Shown piece by piece: positions 42,637-52,073 of a stretch of 64,000 bases of DNA (position 1 is the stretch's first letter; each line of letters begins with the position of its first letter). The stretch lies in NCBI RefSeq assembly GCF_000515395.1, contig NZ_KI911782.1, positions 1,217,090 to 1,281,089 of the forward strand. Reading direction: 5' to 3'. A model generated the notes under the pieces. It made no database searches and had not been told where the DNA came from. It saw only the letters and a list, made by a program, of their open reading frames with translations. The translations under genes and the position numbers were made by a program. This DNA comes from Jiangella gansuensis DSM 44835. Lineage in GTDB: Bacteria; Actinomycetota; Actinomycetes; Jiangellales; Jiangellaceae.

Positions 42637-44040
42637 TCAGCCGGCCGACGGGGGCCGCGTCATGCTCAGTACGTCGAGGGCCTCGTCGAGCTGCTCCTCG
42701 GTGAGCTGGCCGGTGTCGAGGTAGCCGCGCTCGACGACGACCTGCCGGATCGTCTTGCGCTCGGCCAGTGCCTGCTTGGCGACCTTCGCCGCCTCCTCGT
42801 AGCCGATGTAGCGGTTGAGCGGCGTCACGATGGACGGCGACGACTCCGCGTACTCGCGGCAGCGGTCCTCGTTGGCCTCGATGCCCGCGACACAGCGGTC
42901 GGCGAACAGTCGCGAGATGTTCGAGAGCAGCCGGATCGACTCCAGCAGGTTGCGGACGATGACCGGCAGCATCACGTTGAGCTCGAAGTTGCCGGCCGCC
43001 CCGGCGAACGCCACCGCGGCGTCGTTGCCGACCACCTGAGCGCTCACCATGCACAGCGCCTCGGGGATCACCGGGTTGACCTTGCCGGGCATGATGGACG
43101 AGCCGGGCTGAAGGTCCGGCAGTGCGATCTCGGCCAGTCCGGCGCGCGGTCCGGAGCCCATCCAGCGCACGTCGTTGGAGATCTTGTACAGCGAGACGGC
43201 GATCGTGCGCAGCTGGCCGGACAGCTCGACCAGCCCGTCGCGGGCGCCCTGCGCCTCGAAGTGGTTGCGGGCCTCGGTGATGGGCAGCCCCGTGTCGGCG
43301 GCGATGCGCTCGATGACGGCGGCGGCGAAGCCGGGCGGGGTGTTGATTCCGGTGCCGACGGCGGTGCCACCCAGCGGGACCTCGGCCACGCGCGGCAGTA
43401 CCGCCTGCAGCCGTTCGACACCGTAGGCCACCTGCGCGGCGTAGCCGCCGAACTCCTGCCCGAGCGTGACGGGGGTGGCGTCCATGAGGTGCGTGCGGCC
43501 GCTCTTGACGACTCCCGCGAACTCGGCCGCCTTGCGCGACAACTCCCGCTCGAGGTGCTGCAGTGCGGGGATCAGCTCGCCGATGACGGCGCCCGTGGCG
43601 GCGACGTGGATGGCCGTCGGGAACACGTCGTTGCTGGACTGCGAGGCGTTGACGTGGTCGTTGGGGTGGACCTGCTGGCCAGTGCGCTCCGAGGCCAGGG
43701 TGGCGAGGACCTCGTTGGTGTTCATGTTGCTCGACGTGCCGGAACCGGTCTGGAAGACGTCGATGGGGAAGTGCTCGTCGAAATCGCCCCGGGCGACCTC
43801 CACGGCGGCCTCGTGGATGCCCTTCGCCAGGTCGGCGTCGACGACCCCGAGGTCGGCGTTGACGCGTGCGGCCGCGCTCTTGATGGTGGCCAGCGCCTGG
43901 ATGAGCGAGCGCTCGATGCGCGTGCCGGAGACGGGGAAGTTCTCGACTGCCCGCTGGGTCTGGGCGCGGTACTTCGCCGCGGCCGGGACCCGTACCTCGC
44001 CCATGGTGTCCTGTTCGATCCGGTACTCAAGGTCGCTCAT
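42637..44040 (-). CDS. fumC: Fumarate hydratase class II
   Basis: Encodes 467 residues from ATG 44040; the frame is open upstream but homology starts at [14 protein letters not shown]. Signature [15 protein letters not shown], plus [14 protein letters not shown] and NDVFPTAIH typical of class II fumarases. It interconverts fumarate and malate in the TCA cycle as a cytosolic homotetramer. Corresponds to Rv1098c; the glpX gene that follows there is absent here. Confidence 0.95.
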   Translation of the reverse strand: MSDLEYRIEQDTMGEVRVPAAAKYRAQTQRAVENFPVSGTRIERSLIQALATIKSAAARVNADLGVVDADLAKGIHEAAVEVARGDFDEHFPIDVFQTGSGTSSNMNTNEVLATLASERTGQQVHPNDHVNASQSSNDVFPTAIHVAATGAVIGELIPALQHLERELSRKAAEFAGVVKSGRTHLMDATPVTLGQEFGGYAAQVAYGVERLQAVLPRVAEVPLGGTAVGTGINTPPGFAAAVIERIAADTGLPITEARNHFEAQGARDGLVELSGQLRTIAVSLYKISNDVRWMGSGPRAGLAEIALPDLQPGSSIMPGKVNPVIPEALCMVSAQVVGNDAAVAFAGAAGNFELNVMLPVIVRNLLESIRLLSNISRLFADRCVAGIEANEDRCREYAESSPSIVTPLNRYIGYEEAAKVAKQALAERKTIRQVVVERGYLDTGQLTEEQLDEALDVLSMTRPPSAG

Positions 44041-44124
44041 GGTGACCATCATGGCGTGCCCGGGGGACGATCTGCCGCCGGGGTCGAACCTGCTTGCCGG
44101 CCGACAAGCGTGATCTACGGCATA

Positions 44125-44154
44125 TTGCCCAGCGCACACCGATACCGGCATACT
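44125..44154 (+). promoter_or_regulatory. Promoter of the di-iron protein gene
   Basis: TTGCCC (44125-44130), an 18-nt spacer and CATACT (44149-44154) precede ATG 44169 by 14 nt, giving a very short or absent leader. Confidence 0.35.
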
Positions 44155-44168
44155 TCTTCCATAAAAGA

Positions 44169-45041
44169 ATGAGCCTTCGTTTTGGTGGCGTCGCAGGGAG
44201 GTACGGGGCGCAAGGCCTGATCCAGGGTGCTCGCCTCGACACACTTATGGCATTTGACATCCGCGAATACACCCGAACATCCGCAGCGGTGAAGTGGCAG
44301 GATCTGCCGTTCGAGGAGTTCCGTACGAATCCACTGCCGCCCGAAACACTGCGCAGCCTTCGCTACATGTGCGACGTCGAGTACCACACCGTCTGCTACC
44401 TACGGGACATGCTGGTCACGCCATCGCACAAAGACCCGCAGGTCACGGCATTCATGACGATGTGGAACATGGAGGAGTTCTGGCACGGTGAGGCACTTGC
44501 CGAGGTGCTCGGCATGCACGGCCTCAGTGTCGACTACGACCACCTCAAGGCCGTCCGCCTGAAGATGGGCTGGCGCGACAAGTTCGACCCGATCAAGCAG
44601 TCGATGCTGGCCAACATCGTCGGCCAGGACTTCGTCGCCGTCCACATGATCTGGGGCGCGGCCAACGAATGGTCGGCCATCACCGCGTACAACCGGCTGG
44701 CTGCGCTGGAGAAGCACCCGGTGCTGGCAGAGCTGCTCAAGCGCATCGCCAAACAGGAGGCCCGCCACGTCGCGTTCTACGCCACCCAGGCGCGGGATCG
44801 GCTGGCACGCAGCAAGAAGGCGCAGAAGATCGCCCGGTTCGCGCTGCGCAAGTACTGGGGACCGGTGGGCACGGGAGTCATGGCCGAGTCCGAGGTGCGC
44901 CATGTGCTGCATCACCTCATGAGCGGCCCTGACGGGCGGCAGGCCGCGCGCAGCATCGACGATCACATCAGCAAGATGCCGGGCCTGGCCGGGCTGCGCA
45001 TCGTGGAGAACGCGCTCGACGTGCGCGGCGTCCCGGCCTGA
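44169..45041 (+). CDS. Ferritin-like di-iron protein (acyl-ACP desaturase superfamily)
   Basis: About 290 residues from ATG 44169; ATG 44247 is an alternative start. Two ExxH pairs (EFWH at residues 103-106, EARH at 197-200) plus Glu in DVEYHT (71) and in GAANEW (167) give the six ligands of a ferritin-like di-iron centre. The spacing resembles DesA-like and AurF-like oxygenases, but substrate is unknown. In M. tuberculosis desA2 (Rv1094) lies in the same neighbourhood, though on the other side of phoH2. Divergent from fumC. Confidence 0.8.
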   Translation: MSLRFGGVAGRYGAQGLIQGARLDTLMAFDIREYTRTSAAVKWQDLPFEEFRTNPLPPETLRSLRYMCDVEYHTVCYLRDMLVTPSHKDPQVTAFMTMWNMEEFWHGEALAEVLGMHGLSVDYDHLKAVRLKMGWRDKFDPIKQSMLANIVGQDFVAVHMIWGAANEWSAITAYNRLAALEKHPVLAELLKRIAKQEARHVAFYATQARDRLARSKKAQKIARFALRKYWGPVGTGVMAESEVRHVLHHLMSGPDGRQAARSIDDHISKMPGLAGLRIVENALDVRGVPA

Positions 45042-45071
45042 TCGGCCCGGCTCGCTTCGCTCCGAGGTGAT

Positions 45072-45132
45072 CTGCCGCTCCACCAGGCAAGCATTCCTGG
45101 TGGAGCGGGTGCACCCATGGTCCACGTGATCA
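45072..45132. repeat. TGATC-bordered element, family D copy 2 (minus orientation)
   Basis: Read on the minus strand it begins TGATCACGTGGACC at 45132 and contains a perfect 13-bp hairpin, CCGCTCCACCAGG (45075-45087) with 45096-45108. 61 nt, matching copies at 41562 and 20360. It lies between two convergent genes and overlaps the last bases of the spermidine synthase-like gene. Confidence 0.85.
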
Positions 45133-45870
45133 TTCCGGGTCGCGGCGGGCGGCGAAATACAGGTGGTACTGGATGTCGCGGCCCTCGCGGCGCACGGTGC
45201 GCACCACCTCGTCGACATCGCCGACGGCGTCGGCCAAGGCGGCGCCCAACGCCGTCGACGGTGCCGCTGACCAGACGGCGAGCAGGCCGCCGGGGCGCAG
45301 TGCCCGGGCCGCCTGCGTCAACAGCGGCCGCTCGTACACCTGCGCGTTCGCCGCGTGCACCAGCATGTCCGGGCCGTTGTCGACGTCGAGCAGGATGCCG
45401 TCGTACGTGGACGGGGCGACGCCCGGCAGCAGCTCGCGGACGTCGTCGACCAGCACCCGGACCCGCGGGTCGCCGACGACGGCCCCGACACCGGGCACGA
45501 CGCCATCGCGCAGCACCTCCACCAGGATCGGTTCGAGCTCGACGACGTCGACTGCCTGGACCCGCGGGTCGCCCAGCAGTTCCGCGACCGTGAAACCGAA
45601 GCCGAGGCCGGCCACCAGGACCCGTTCGGGGACGGGATGACGTTCGAGCAGGACACCGGCGAGCAGCCGCTCGGTGGACGTCTCGGCGGTGTCCATGAGG
45701 AACGTTCCGTTGACGATGAGTTCGTAGATCGTCTCGTCGGCGGCGAACCGGCTGCGGACCACGACTTCACCGCCGATGCCGTCGCGCCGGACCAGTGTGC
45801 GCGGAAGGTCATCCACAGGTTCACCGTATGTCCTCGACCAGTCGCACTCGATGTCGTAACGTCGACTCAC
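45130..45870 (-). CDS. Spermidine synthase-like methyltransferase-fold protein
   Basis: Encodes 246 residues from GTG 45870 with GGAG 9 nt upstream. Rossmann motif RVLVAGLGFGFTVAELLGDP, acidic loop VDVVELEPILVEVLRDG, and DDVRELLPG with GILLDVDNGPDM. These match the spermidine synthase/SpeE fold, but the usual catalytic DSTDP-type segment reads LDVDNGP, so aminopropyl transfer is uncertain and a methyltransferase is possible. Divergent from the sugar importer. Confidence 0.78.
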   Translation of the reverse strand: MSRRYDIECDWSRTYGEPVDDLPRTLVRRDGIGGEVVVRSRFAADETIYELIVNGTFLMDTAETSTERLLAGVLLERHPVPERVLVAGLGFGFTVAELLGDPRVQAVDVVELEPILVEVLRDGVVPGVGAVVGDPRVRVLVDDVRELLPGVAPSTYDGILLDVDNGPDMLVHAANAQVYERPLLTQAARALRPGGLLAVWSAAPSTALGAALADAVGDVDEVVRTVRREGRDIQYHLYFAARRDPE

Positions 45871-45933
45871 ACTTCAACGCTCCGATGACGAAGCGGTCAC
45901 TGGAGCGCGCTGTGTGTGCTCCAGGGAGGCGAT

Positions 45934-47220
45934 GTGGGCAGGAGAACAGTCAGCGTTGCAGCGGCCGCCACCATGGTCCTCGGGCTGGCCGCGTGCGGCG
46001 GCGACGACGGCACTCCGACCTTGACCTGGTACATCAACCCCGACGACGGAGGACAGGCCGAGCTCGCGCGAAGATGCACCGAGGCCGCCGACGGCGCCTA
46101 CCGCATCGAGACGTCGCTGCTGCCCCGCGAGGCGTCCGCGCAGCGCGAGCAGCTGGCCCGCCGGCTGGCAGCCAACGACTCGTCCATCGACATCATCAGT
46201 CTCGACCCGCCGTTCATCCCGGAGTTCGCCGAGGCGGGCTTCCTGGCGCAGATCCCCGACGACATCGCCGACGCCGTCACCGAGAACGTCGTGCAAGGCG
46301 CCATCGACGGCGCCACCTGGCGCGACGAGATCGTCGCCGTCCCGTTCTGGGCCAACACCCAGCTGCTGTGGTACCGCCGGTCGGTCGCGGAGGCCGCCGG
46401 TCTGGACCCGGAGAACGAGCCGGTCACCTGGCAGCAGCTCATCGAGGCCGCGCAGTCGCAGGACAAGTACCTCGGCGTGCAGGGAATCCGCGCCGAGGCG
46501 CTGACGGTGTGGATCAACGCGCTGGTGACGTCCGCCGGCGGCGAGATCCTGGAGAACCCCGAGGCCCCGGCCGACGAGGTCCAGCTCGGCCTGGAGAGCG
46601 AGGCCGGCGCGGCCGCCGCCCAGGTCATCGAAGAGATCGCCCGCAACGGCCTGGGCGGTCCCGGGCTGGGCAACCAGGACGAGAACGGCGCCATGCTGCA
46701 GTTCCAGGGCGACCGGGGCTCGTTCATGGTCAACTGGCCGTTCGTGTGGGCCGCGACGCTCGCGGGTGTCGAGGGCGGCAACCTCGACCAGGCGCTGGTC
46801 GACGACATCGGCTGGGCGCTCTACCCGGCGGTCGCCGAGGGCGAGGAGTCCCGGCCGCCCTACGGCGGCATCAACCTCGGCATCGGCGCCTTCAGCGCGC
46901 ACACCGACCTCGCACTTGAGGCCGCCCAGTGCATCGTCACGCCCGAGAACCAGGCGTACTACATGGTCACCAACGGCAATCCGGCGTCCAACACCGAGGC
47001 CTACGACGACCCGGAGGTACGCGAGAGCTTCCCCATGGCCGACCTGATCCGGGAGTCGCTCGAGGCGGCGGCGCCGCGGCCGCAGACGCCGTACTACAAC
47101 GAGGTGTCGTCCGGGCTGCAGTCGACCTGGCATCCGCCGAGCTCGGTGACGCCGGACTCCTCGCCTGAGGAGGCCACGACGCTGATAACCGAGGTGCTGA
47201 AGGGGGAGAGGCTGCTATGA
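45934..47220 (+). CDS. lpqY: Sugar-binding lipoprotein, LpqY-like
   Basis: About 428 residues from GTG 45934 with GGAGG 4-6 nt upstream. Lipobox LGLAAC gives lipidated Cys at residue 21. Segments SAQREQLARRLAANDSSIDI, PFWANTQLLWYRRSV, VNWPFVWAATLAG and PPYGGINLGIGAF line up with my recollection of mycobacterial LpqY, the trehalose-binding protein. Delivers its sugar to the two permeases encoded next. Trehalose is the likely but unproven substrate. Confidence 0.88.
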   Translation: MGRRTVSVAAAATMVLGLAACGGDDGTPTLTWYINPDDGGQAELARRCTEAADGAYRIETSLLPREASAQREQLARRLAANDSSIDIISLDPPFIPEFAEAGFLAQIPDDIADAVTENVVQGAIDGATWRDEIVAVPFWANTQLLWYRRSVAEAAGLDPENEPVTWQQLIEAAQSQDKYLGVQGIRAEALTVWINALVTSAGGEILENPEAPADEVQLGLESEAGAAAAQVIEEIARNGLGGPGLGNQDENGAMLQFQGDRGSFMVNWPFVWAATLAGVEGGNLDQALVDDIGWALYPAVAEGEESRPPYGGINLGIGAFSAHTDLALEAAQCIVTPENQAYYMVTNGNPASNTEAYDDPEVRESFPMADLIRESLEAAAPRPQTPYYNEVSSGLQSTWHPPSSVTPDSSPEEATTLITEVLKGERLL

Positions 47221-48173
47221 GCGTGACACAGGCCCCGGACACCGTCGGTGCGGACGCCGGGCCACCCCCTCCCGCCAGCGACCGCGCCCGCGCGGAGCGG
47301 CGGCTCGGCTGGTACCTCGCCGGCCCCGCGTTCGTCGTGATGCTGCTGGTCACGGCGTATCCCATCGCCCAGGCGTTCTACGAGTCGCTGTTCAAGTACC
47401 GGCTCACCGACCCCGACGCGCGCGAGTTCAGCGGGCTCGGCAACTACCTGGTCGTGCTGTCCGACGGCGTGTGGTGGCGGGCGGTCGGCGTCACCGTGCT
47501 GATCACGGTCATCACGGTGGCCATCGAGGCGGTGCTGGGTTTCGCGCTGGCGCTGGTGATGCACCGGGCGCTCACGACGCTGCGGCCCATCCTGCGCACG
47601 GCCATCCTGGTCCCGTACGCCATCATCACCGTCGTCTCGGCGTTCGCCTGGTTCTACGCCTTCGACATCAACTCCGGGTTCGTGAACTCGTGGTTCAGCT
47701 GGGTGCCCGGCATCAGCGAGAACACCAACTGGTTCGGTGAGTTCAGCACCTCGGTGACGGTCATCATCGCGTCGGAGATCTGGAAGACGACGCCGTTCAT
47801 CTCGCTGCTGTTGCTGGCCGGGCTGGCGCAGGTGCCGGACGAACTGCAGGAGGCGGCGAAGGTCGACGGCGCCACCTGGTGGCAGCGGATGTACAAGGTC
47901 ACCATCCCGAACATGAAGGCGGCCATCATGGTCGCGCTGCTGTTCCGGACCCTCGACGCGTTCCGCATCTTCGACAACGTCTTCATCATGACCCAGGGCG
48001 CGAACAACACCGAGGTCGTGTCCTTCCTGGCGTACAGACAGACGATCAGCCGGTTGGAGATCGGCCTCGGGTCGGCGGTGTCGGTGCTGCTGTTCCTGTG
48101 CGTCGTCCTGATCAGTTTCCTGTTCATCAGGCTTTTCAAGGTCGACCTGGCCAGTGCGAGGGGTGAGCGGTGA
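47217..48173 (+). CDS. sugA: Sugar ABC transporter permease, SugA/MalF type
   Basis: Encodes 318 residues, overlapping lpqY by 4 bp (ATGA). Six membrane helices after a cytoplasmic leader of about 35 residues. The permease loop that contacts the ATPase reads [20 protein letters not shown], typical of MalF/SugA. Translation is coupled on both sides. Confidence 0.92.
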   Translation: MSVTQAPDTVGADAGPPPPASDRARAERRLGWYLAGPAFVVMLLVTAYPIAQAFYESLFKYRLTDPDAREFSGLGNYLVVLSDGVWWRAVGVTVLITVITVAIEAVLGFALALVMHRALTTLRPILRTAILVPYAIITVVSAFAWFYAFDINSGFVNSWFSWVPGISENTNWFGEFSTSVTVIIASEIWKTTPFISLLLLAGLAQVPDELQEAAKVDGATWWQRMYKVTIPNMKAAIMVALLFRTLDAFRIFDNVFIMTQGANNTEVVSFLAYRQTISRLEIGLGSAVSVLLFLCVVLISFLFIRLFKVDLASARGER

Positions 48174-49021
48174 TGGACGAGGGTCAGCTCTCGCGCGGCA
48201 CCAAGGCGTGGTGGTGGGTCGCCGGTGTCGTCGTCATCGTCTACGCGCTGTTCCCGGTCGCGTGGATCGTCTCGCTGTCGTTCAAGACCCCCAGTGATCT
48301 CGGGACGGGCCAGTTCCTCCCCACCGAGTGGGTCTGGAGCAACTACGACAACATCCTGGCCGGCGGCGCGCAGGAGCTGTTCCTGTCCGCGCTGCGCAAC
48401 TCCATCGGCATCTCGCTGATCGCGACGTTCATCTCCGTGGTGCTGGCGACGTTCGCGGCCTACGCCATCGCCCGCCTCGACTTCCCCGGCAAGCGGCTGA
48501 TCCTGACCACGGCGCTCGCGGTGGCCATCTTCCCGGTCATCTCCATCGTCACGCCCCTGTTCAACCTGTGGCGCAACATCGGGCTGTACGACACCTGGCC
48601 GGGCCTGATCATCCCGTACCTGTCGCTGACGCTGCCCATCTCGATCTGGACGTTGTCGGCGTTCTTCCGGCAGATCCCGTGGGAGCTGGAGCAGGCCGCC
48701 CAGGTCGACGGCGCCACCACCTGGCAGGCGTTCCGCAAGGTCATCGTCCCGCTGGCCACACCTGGCGTGTTCACCACCGCCATCATCTCGTTCTTCATCG
48801 CGTGGAACGACTTCGTCTACGGCATCTCGCTGACGTCGACGGAGGCAGCGCGCCCGGTTCCGGCGGCACTGGCGTTCTTCACCGGTGCCTCGCAGTTCGA
48901 GGAACCGACGGGCGCGATCGCGGCGGCCGCCGTCGTCGTCACCATCCCCGTCGTCATCCTCGTCCTGCTGTTCCAACGCCGGATCGTTTCCGGCCTGACC
49001 CAGGGCGCCGTCAAGGGCTGA
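48173..49021 (+). CDS. sugB: Sugar ABC transporter permease, SugB/MalG type
   Basis: Encodes 282 residues from ATG 48173, sharing one base with the preceding stop (a GTG one codon earlier is possible). MalG-type loop [20 protein letters not shown]. Six membrane helices. Forms the heterodimeric channel with the SugA-type permease. Confidence 0.92.
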   Translation: MDEGQLSRGTKAWWWVAGVVVIVYALFPVAWIVSLSFKTPSDLGTGQFLPTEWVWSNYDNILAGGAQELFLSALRNSIGISLIATFISVVLATFAAYAIARLDFPGKRLILTTALAVAIFPVISIVTPLFNLWRNIGLYDTWPGLIIPYLSLTLPISIWTLSAFFRQIPWELEQAAQVDGATTWQAFRKVIVPLATPGVFTTAIISFFIAWNDFVYGISLTSTEAARPVPAALAFFTGASQFEEPTGAIAAAAVVVTIPVVILVLLFQRRIVSGLTQGAVKG

Positions 49022-49048
49022 CCCAGCAGTAACTGGAGGAGAAACCCC

Positions 49049-50260
49049 ATGGCTGCCATCACGCTGAAGGACATCAACAAGCGGTACGGCGACGGCTTCC
49101 ACGCGGTCAAGGACGTCAACCTCGACATCGCCGACGGCGAGTTCGTCATCCTGGTCGGCCCGTCCGGGTGCGGGAAGTCGACGCTGCTGCGCATGATCGT
49201 CGGGCTGGAGGACATCACCAGCGGCGAGATGCAGATCGGTGGGCAGCGGGTCAACGAGAAGGCGCCGCGCGACCGCAACCTGTCAATGGTCTTCCAGAAC
49301 TACGCGCTCTACCCGCACCTGACGGTGTACGAGAACATCGCCTTCCCGCTCCGGCTGCACAAGGCGCCGGACAAGGAGATCGACGAGCGGGTGCGCCGGG
49401 CCGCCGACCTGCTCGAACTGACCGAGCACCTGGATCGCAAACCGGCCAATCTGTCCGGTGGGCAGCGGCAGCGGGTCGCGATGGGTCGCGCGATCGTCCG
49501 CGAGGCGCAGGCGTTCCTCTTCGACGAGCCACTGTCCAACCTCGACGCCAAACTGCGCGGCCAGATGCGCACCGAGATCTCCCGGCTGCAGAAGCGGCTC
49601 GGCATCACCACGGTGTACGTCACGCACGACCAGGTCGAGGCCATGACGCTCGGCGACCGTGTCGTCGTGCTGCGCCGCGGCGTCGTCCAGCAGGTCGCCT
49701 CGCCACGCGAGCTGTACGAGAACCCGGTCAACCTGTTCGTCGCCGGGTTCATCGGGTCGCCGCCGATGAACTTCATCTCCGCGACGGTGGCCGGCGACCG
49801 GCTGCACACTCCGTTCGGCGAGTGGACGTTGCCGTCGCCGGCGCTCGACCTCAGCGGCCGCGACGTCGTCCTGCTCGGTGCCCGGCCGGAGGCGTTCGAG
49901 GACGCCGCGGTGGTTTCCGACACCATCCGCGATCACGGCGTGGAGTTCGACGCCACCATCGACGTCATCGAATGGCTCGGCAACGAGCAGTACGCCTACG
50001 TGCCGTACGAGGCGCCCGACGACATCCGCAAGCAGTTGGCGGAGCTGGAGCGTGAGCTCGACAGCGAGGCGTTGCGTACTCAGCTCGTCGTGTCGCTCGA
50101 CGCCACCAGCCGCATCCCGGAGGGCACGGGCGCCAAGCTCTGGCTCGACCTGCGCAAGGTCCACGTCTTCGACCCGGAGACGGGGGAGAACCTCACCGTC
50201 GGGGCGCGGGCCGGCTCCGGGTCGGCGTCGGACGGCAACGGCGCGGGTGGTCCGCCGTGA
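49049..50260 (+). CDS. sugC: Sugar ABC transporter ATPase, SugC/UgpC/MsmX type
   Basis: Encodes 403 residues with GGAGGAG 8-9 nt upstream. Walker A GPSGCGKST (residues 37-45), signature NLSGGQRQRVAMGRAIVREA, Walker B FLFDEPLSNLDAKLRGQM. The C-terminal TOBE/MalK-like domain runs past residue 240, with an acidic insert (PDDIRKQLAELERELDSEAL) and a Gly/Ser-rich tail. Proteins of this type can also serve importers that lack their own ATPase. Confidence 0.93.
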   Translation: MAAITLKDINKRYGDGFHAVKDVNLDIADGEFVILVGPSGCGKSTLLRMIVGLEDITSGEMQIGGQRVNEKAPRDRNLSMVFQNYALYPHLTVYENIAFPLRLHKAPDKEIDERVRRAADLLELTEHLDRKPANLSGGQRQRVAMGRAIVREAQAFLFDEPLSNLDAKLRGQMRTEISRLQKRLGITTVYVTHDQVEAMTLGDRVVVLRRGVVQQVASPRELYENPVNLFVAGFIGSPPMNFISATVAGDRLHTPFGEWTLPSPALDLSGRDVVLLGARPEAFEDAAVVSDTIRDHGVEFDATIDVIEWLGNEQYAYVPYEAPDDIRKQLAELERELDSEALRTQLVVSLDATSRIPEGTGAKLWLDLRKVHVFDPETGENLTVGARAGSGSASDGNGAGGPP

Positions 50261-50312
50261 CCGTCCGCCGGTGGGATGGGGACGCCGCCCCCGCCCGCCT
50301 CGCTCGCTCCTC

Positions 50313-50328
50313 GCTCGGACGCCCGAGC
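50313..50328. terminator. Short GC hairpin after sugC
   Basis: GCTCGG (50313-50318) pairs with CCGAGC (50323-50328), 52 bp after the sugC stop, within a stretch of CGCTC repeats. Probably ends the importer transcript. The rest of the 227-bp gap holds only the promoter of the next gene. Confidence 0.4.
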
Positions 50329-50473
50329 CTACCCCTGCCGGCATCCCCATCCCGCCGGCGGCGACCGTCCGCGAGAACGATCAGCTGACGAAGCGGAGAT
50401 CAGGGGTCCTGACTCCTCCTGCGGGGGCAGGAATCGCAGGTCGGCTCATCCTTCTGGACGGCGTGGTCATTGC

Positions 50474-50487
50474 TAAGGTCATGGGTT
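50474..50487 (+). promoter_or_regulatory. -10 element giving a leaderless DUF1707 mRNA
   Basis: TAAGGT (50474-50479) lies 8 nt before GTG 50488. Transcription would begin at or next to the start codon, and no ribosome-binding site is present. No clear -35. Confidence 0.35.
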
Positions 50488-51123
50488 GTGGACGAGACAC
50501 GCGACCAGCGTTCGATGCGGGCGTCCGACGCCGACCGTGAGCGCGTCGCCGACGTCCTGAGGCAGGCGGCCTCCGACGGCCGGCTGAGCCTGACCGAGCT
50601 GGACGAGCGTATCGAGGCGCTGTACGCCGCCAAGACGTATGCCGATTTCGAACCGGTGGTGCGGGATCTGCCCGGCGACGTCCCGCTGCCGCCGGTCACG
50701 AGGCCACCCGCGGTACGACCGGCTCCGTCACCGGCGCCGGTCACGTCGGGCCGGATCGGTGGCCGGCCGGTGTCGCGATCGGCCAAGGTCGTGTTCAGCG
50801 GCCTCCAGCGGCGCGGCGAGTGGGTGGTGCCCAGCCGCTTCCACGTCAAGGCCGTCTTCGGCGGCGCCGACCTCGACCTGCGCGAGGCGAGTCTCGAGAG
50901 CGACGAGGTCGAGATCGACATCAGGGCCGTCTTCGGCGGAGTGAACATCGTCGTGCCCGACGACGTCCGTGTCCTGGTCGACGGAACCGGTGTCTTCGGC
51001 GCCTTCAACGACGACGCCAGCCATCGTCGCCAGCCCGGTGCGGGTGCGCCGGTCGTCCGGGTCACCGGCAAGGCCGTGTTCGGCGGCGTCAACGTCCAAC
51101 GCAAGTCGATAGGTGAGGCATGA
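50488..51123 (+). CDS. DUF1707 protein with LiaF-like C-terminal domain, first of pair
   Basis: About 211 residues from GTG 50488. N-terminal DUF1707 motif: MRASDADRERVADVLRQAAS, DGRLSLTELDERIEALYAAK, then TYADFEPVVRDLP. A Pro-rich linker follows. The C-terminal part (VKAVFGGADLDLREASLESD) is a beta-rich domain like the cell-wall-active-antibiotic response (LiaF) family. Cytosolic, no membrane helix. Function unknown, likely envelope-related. Overlaps its paralogue by 4 bp. Confidence 0.85.
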   Translation: MDETRDQRSMRASDADRERVADVLRQAASDGRLSLTELDERIEALYAAKTYADFEPVVRDLPGDVPLPPVTRPPAVRPAPSPAPVTSGRIGGRPVSRSAKVVFSGLQRRGEWVVPSRFHVKAVFGGADLDLREASLESDEVEIDIRAVFGGVNIVVPDDVRVLVDGTGVFGAFNDDASHRRQPGAGAPVVRVTGKAVFGGVNVQRKSIGEA

Positions 51124-51890
51124 GCGAAGTCCCCGACGTGCCCAGGCCGCCCGCCGACCCCGGTCCGTCGCCGCAGCCTGCGCCGGTGGGCGTCCCCGAC
51201 GTGCGCAGCGCCGCTGACCTGCGCTGCTCCGACGTCGACCGCGAGCGGGTCGCGGAGGCGCTGCGGCAGGCCGCCGGCGACGGCCGGTTGACGCTGTCCG
51301 AACTGGAGGAGCGGCTGGAGGCGACGTTCAACGCGCGTACCTATGGCGACCTGCAGCCCATCACCCGCGACCTGCCGCAGGGACCCTATCCGCTGCCCGG
51401 TGGCACGTCCACCGCGACGTGGCAGCAGGGCCGGCCCGCAGCACCGGCCGCCAGCACCGGACCGGCCACGTCGGCGGCCGGCGTCGCACCCGTGCCGCGG
51501 CCGCCGACGGACGGGCCGGTCCGCGCCTCCGAACGCATCACCAGCGTGCTGAGCACCGAGAAGCGCAAGGGTCGCTGGGAGGTGCCGGCCCGCATCGACC
51601 TCACGTCCGTGCTGGGCGAGGTGGAGCTCGACTTCACCGAGGCCATCGTCCGTTCCCGCGAGATCGACATCCACGTCGGCATCGTCCTCGGCAGCGTCAC
51701 CCTGATCGTCCCTGAGGGTATCGACGTGCGGATCGAGGAGGGCGCGAACATCCTCGGTGAGCGGAAGATGAAGCTGAAGTCCGAGGTCACCCCCGGCAGC
51801 CCGGTCTACCACGTGCGCGGCTTCGTGGTGCTCGGTGAGCTCACCGTCCGTCCGCCGAAGGAACGGCGCCGGTCCCTGCTCGGCCATTGA
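51120..51890 (+). CDS. DUF1707 protein with LiaF-like C-terminal domain, second of pair
   Basis: Encodes 256 residues. A Pro-rich N-terminal extension of about 35 residues, then DUF1707 (CSDVDRERVAEALRQAAGDG, RLTLSELEERLEATFNARTY), a Pro/Ala linker, and a beta-rich domain (ITSVLSTEKRKGRWEVPARI, DLTSVLGEVELDFTEAIVRS). Paralogue of the preceding gene and coupled to it (ATGA). Confidence 0.85.
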   Translation: MSEVPDVPRPPADPGPSPQPAPVGVPDVRSAADLRCSDVDRERVAEALRQAAGDGRLTLSELEERLEATFNARTYGDLQPITRDLPQGPYPLPGGTSTATWQQGRPAAPAASTGPATSAAGVAPVPRPPTDGPVRASERITSVLSTEKRKGRWEVPARIDLTSVLGEVELDFTEAIVRSREIDIHVGIVLGSVTLIVPEGIDVRIEEGANILGERKMKLKSEVTPGSPVYHVRGFVVLGELTVRPPKERRRSLLGH

Positions 51891-51938
51891 GCGCTCCGGG
51901 CGGCGCGCAGCGTGTCGGACCTCGGGGGAGGGATGCTG

Positions 51939-52073
51939 ATGCCAACTGTCGGCGTGAGCGTCCCCCTCGCCGATTCGTCCCCCCGTGGCGGAGCGGGCGC
52001 GGACACCGTGCGCAGGCCGAACGTGCACGAGGGAGCAACCGTGGATTCACCGCAGCAGGCGACACTGCCGTGA
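51939..52073 (+). CDS. Possible small ORF coupled to the next gene
   Basis: A 44-codon frame from ATG 51939 with GGAGG 7-9 nt upstream, ending in TGA at 52071-52073. Its stop shares a base with the ATG of the next gene (TGATG). An internal GTG at 52041 has a second good ribosome-binding site (GAGGGAG), giving a 10-codon peptide to the same stop. The product has no recognisable domain. It may serve as a leader that couples translation. Confidence 0.35.
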   Translation: MPTVGVSVPLADSSPRGGAGADTVRRPNVHEGATVDSPQQATLP

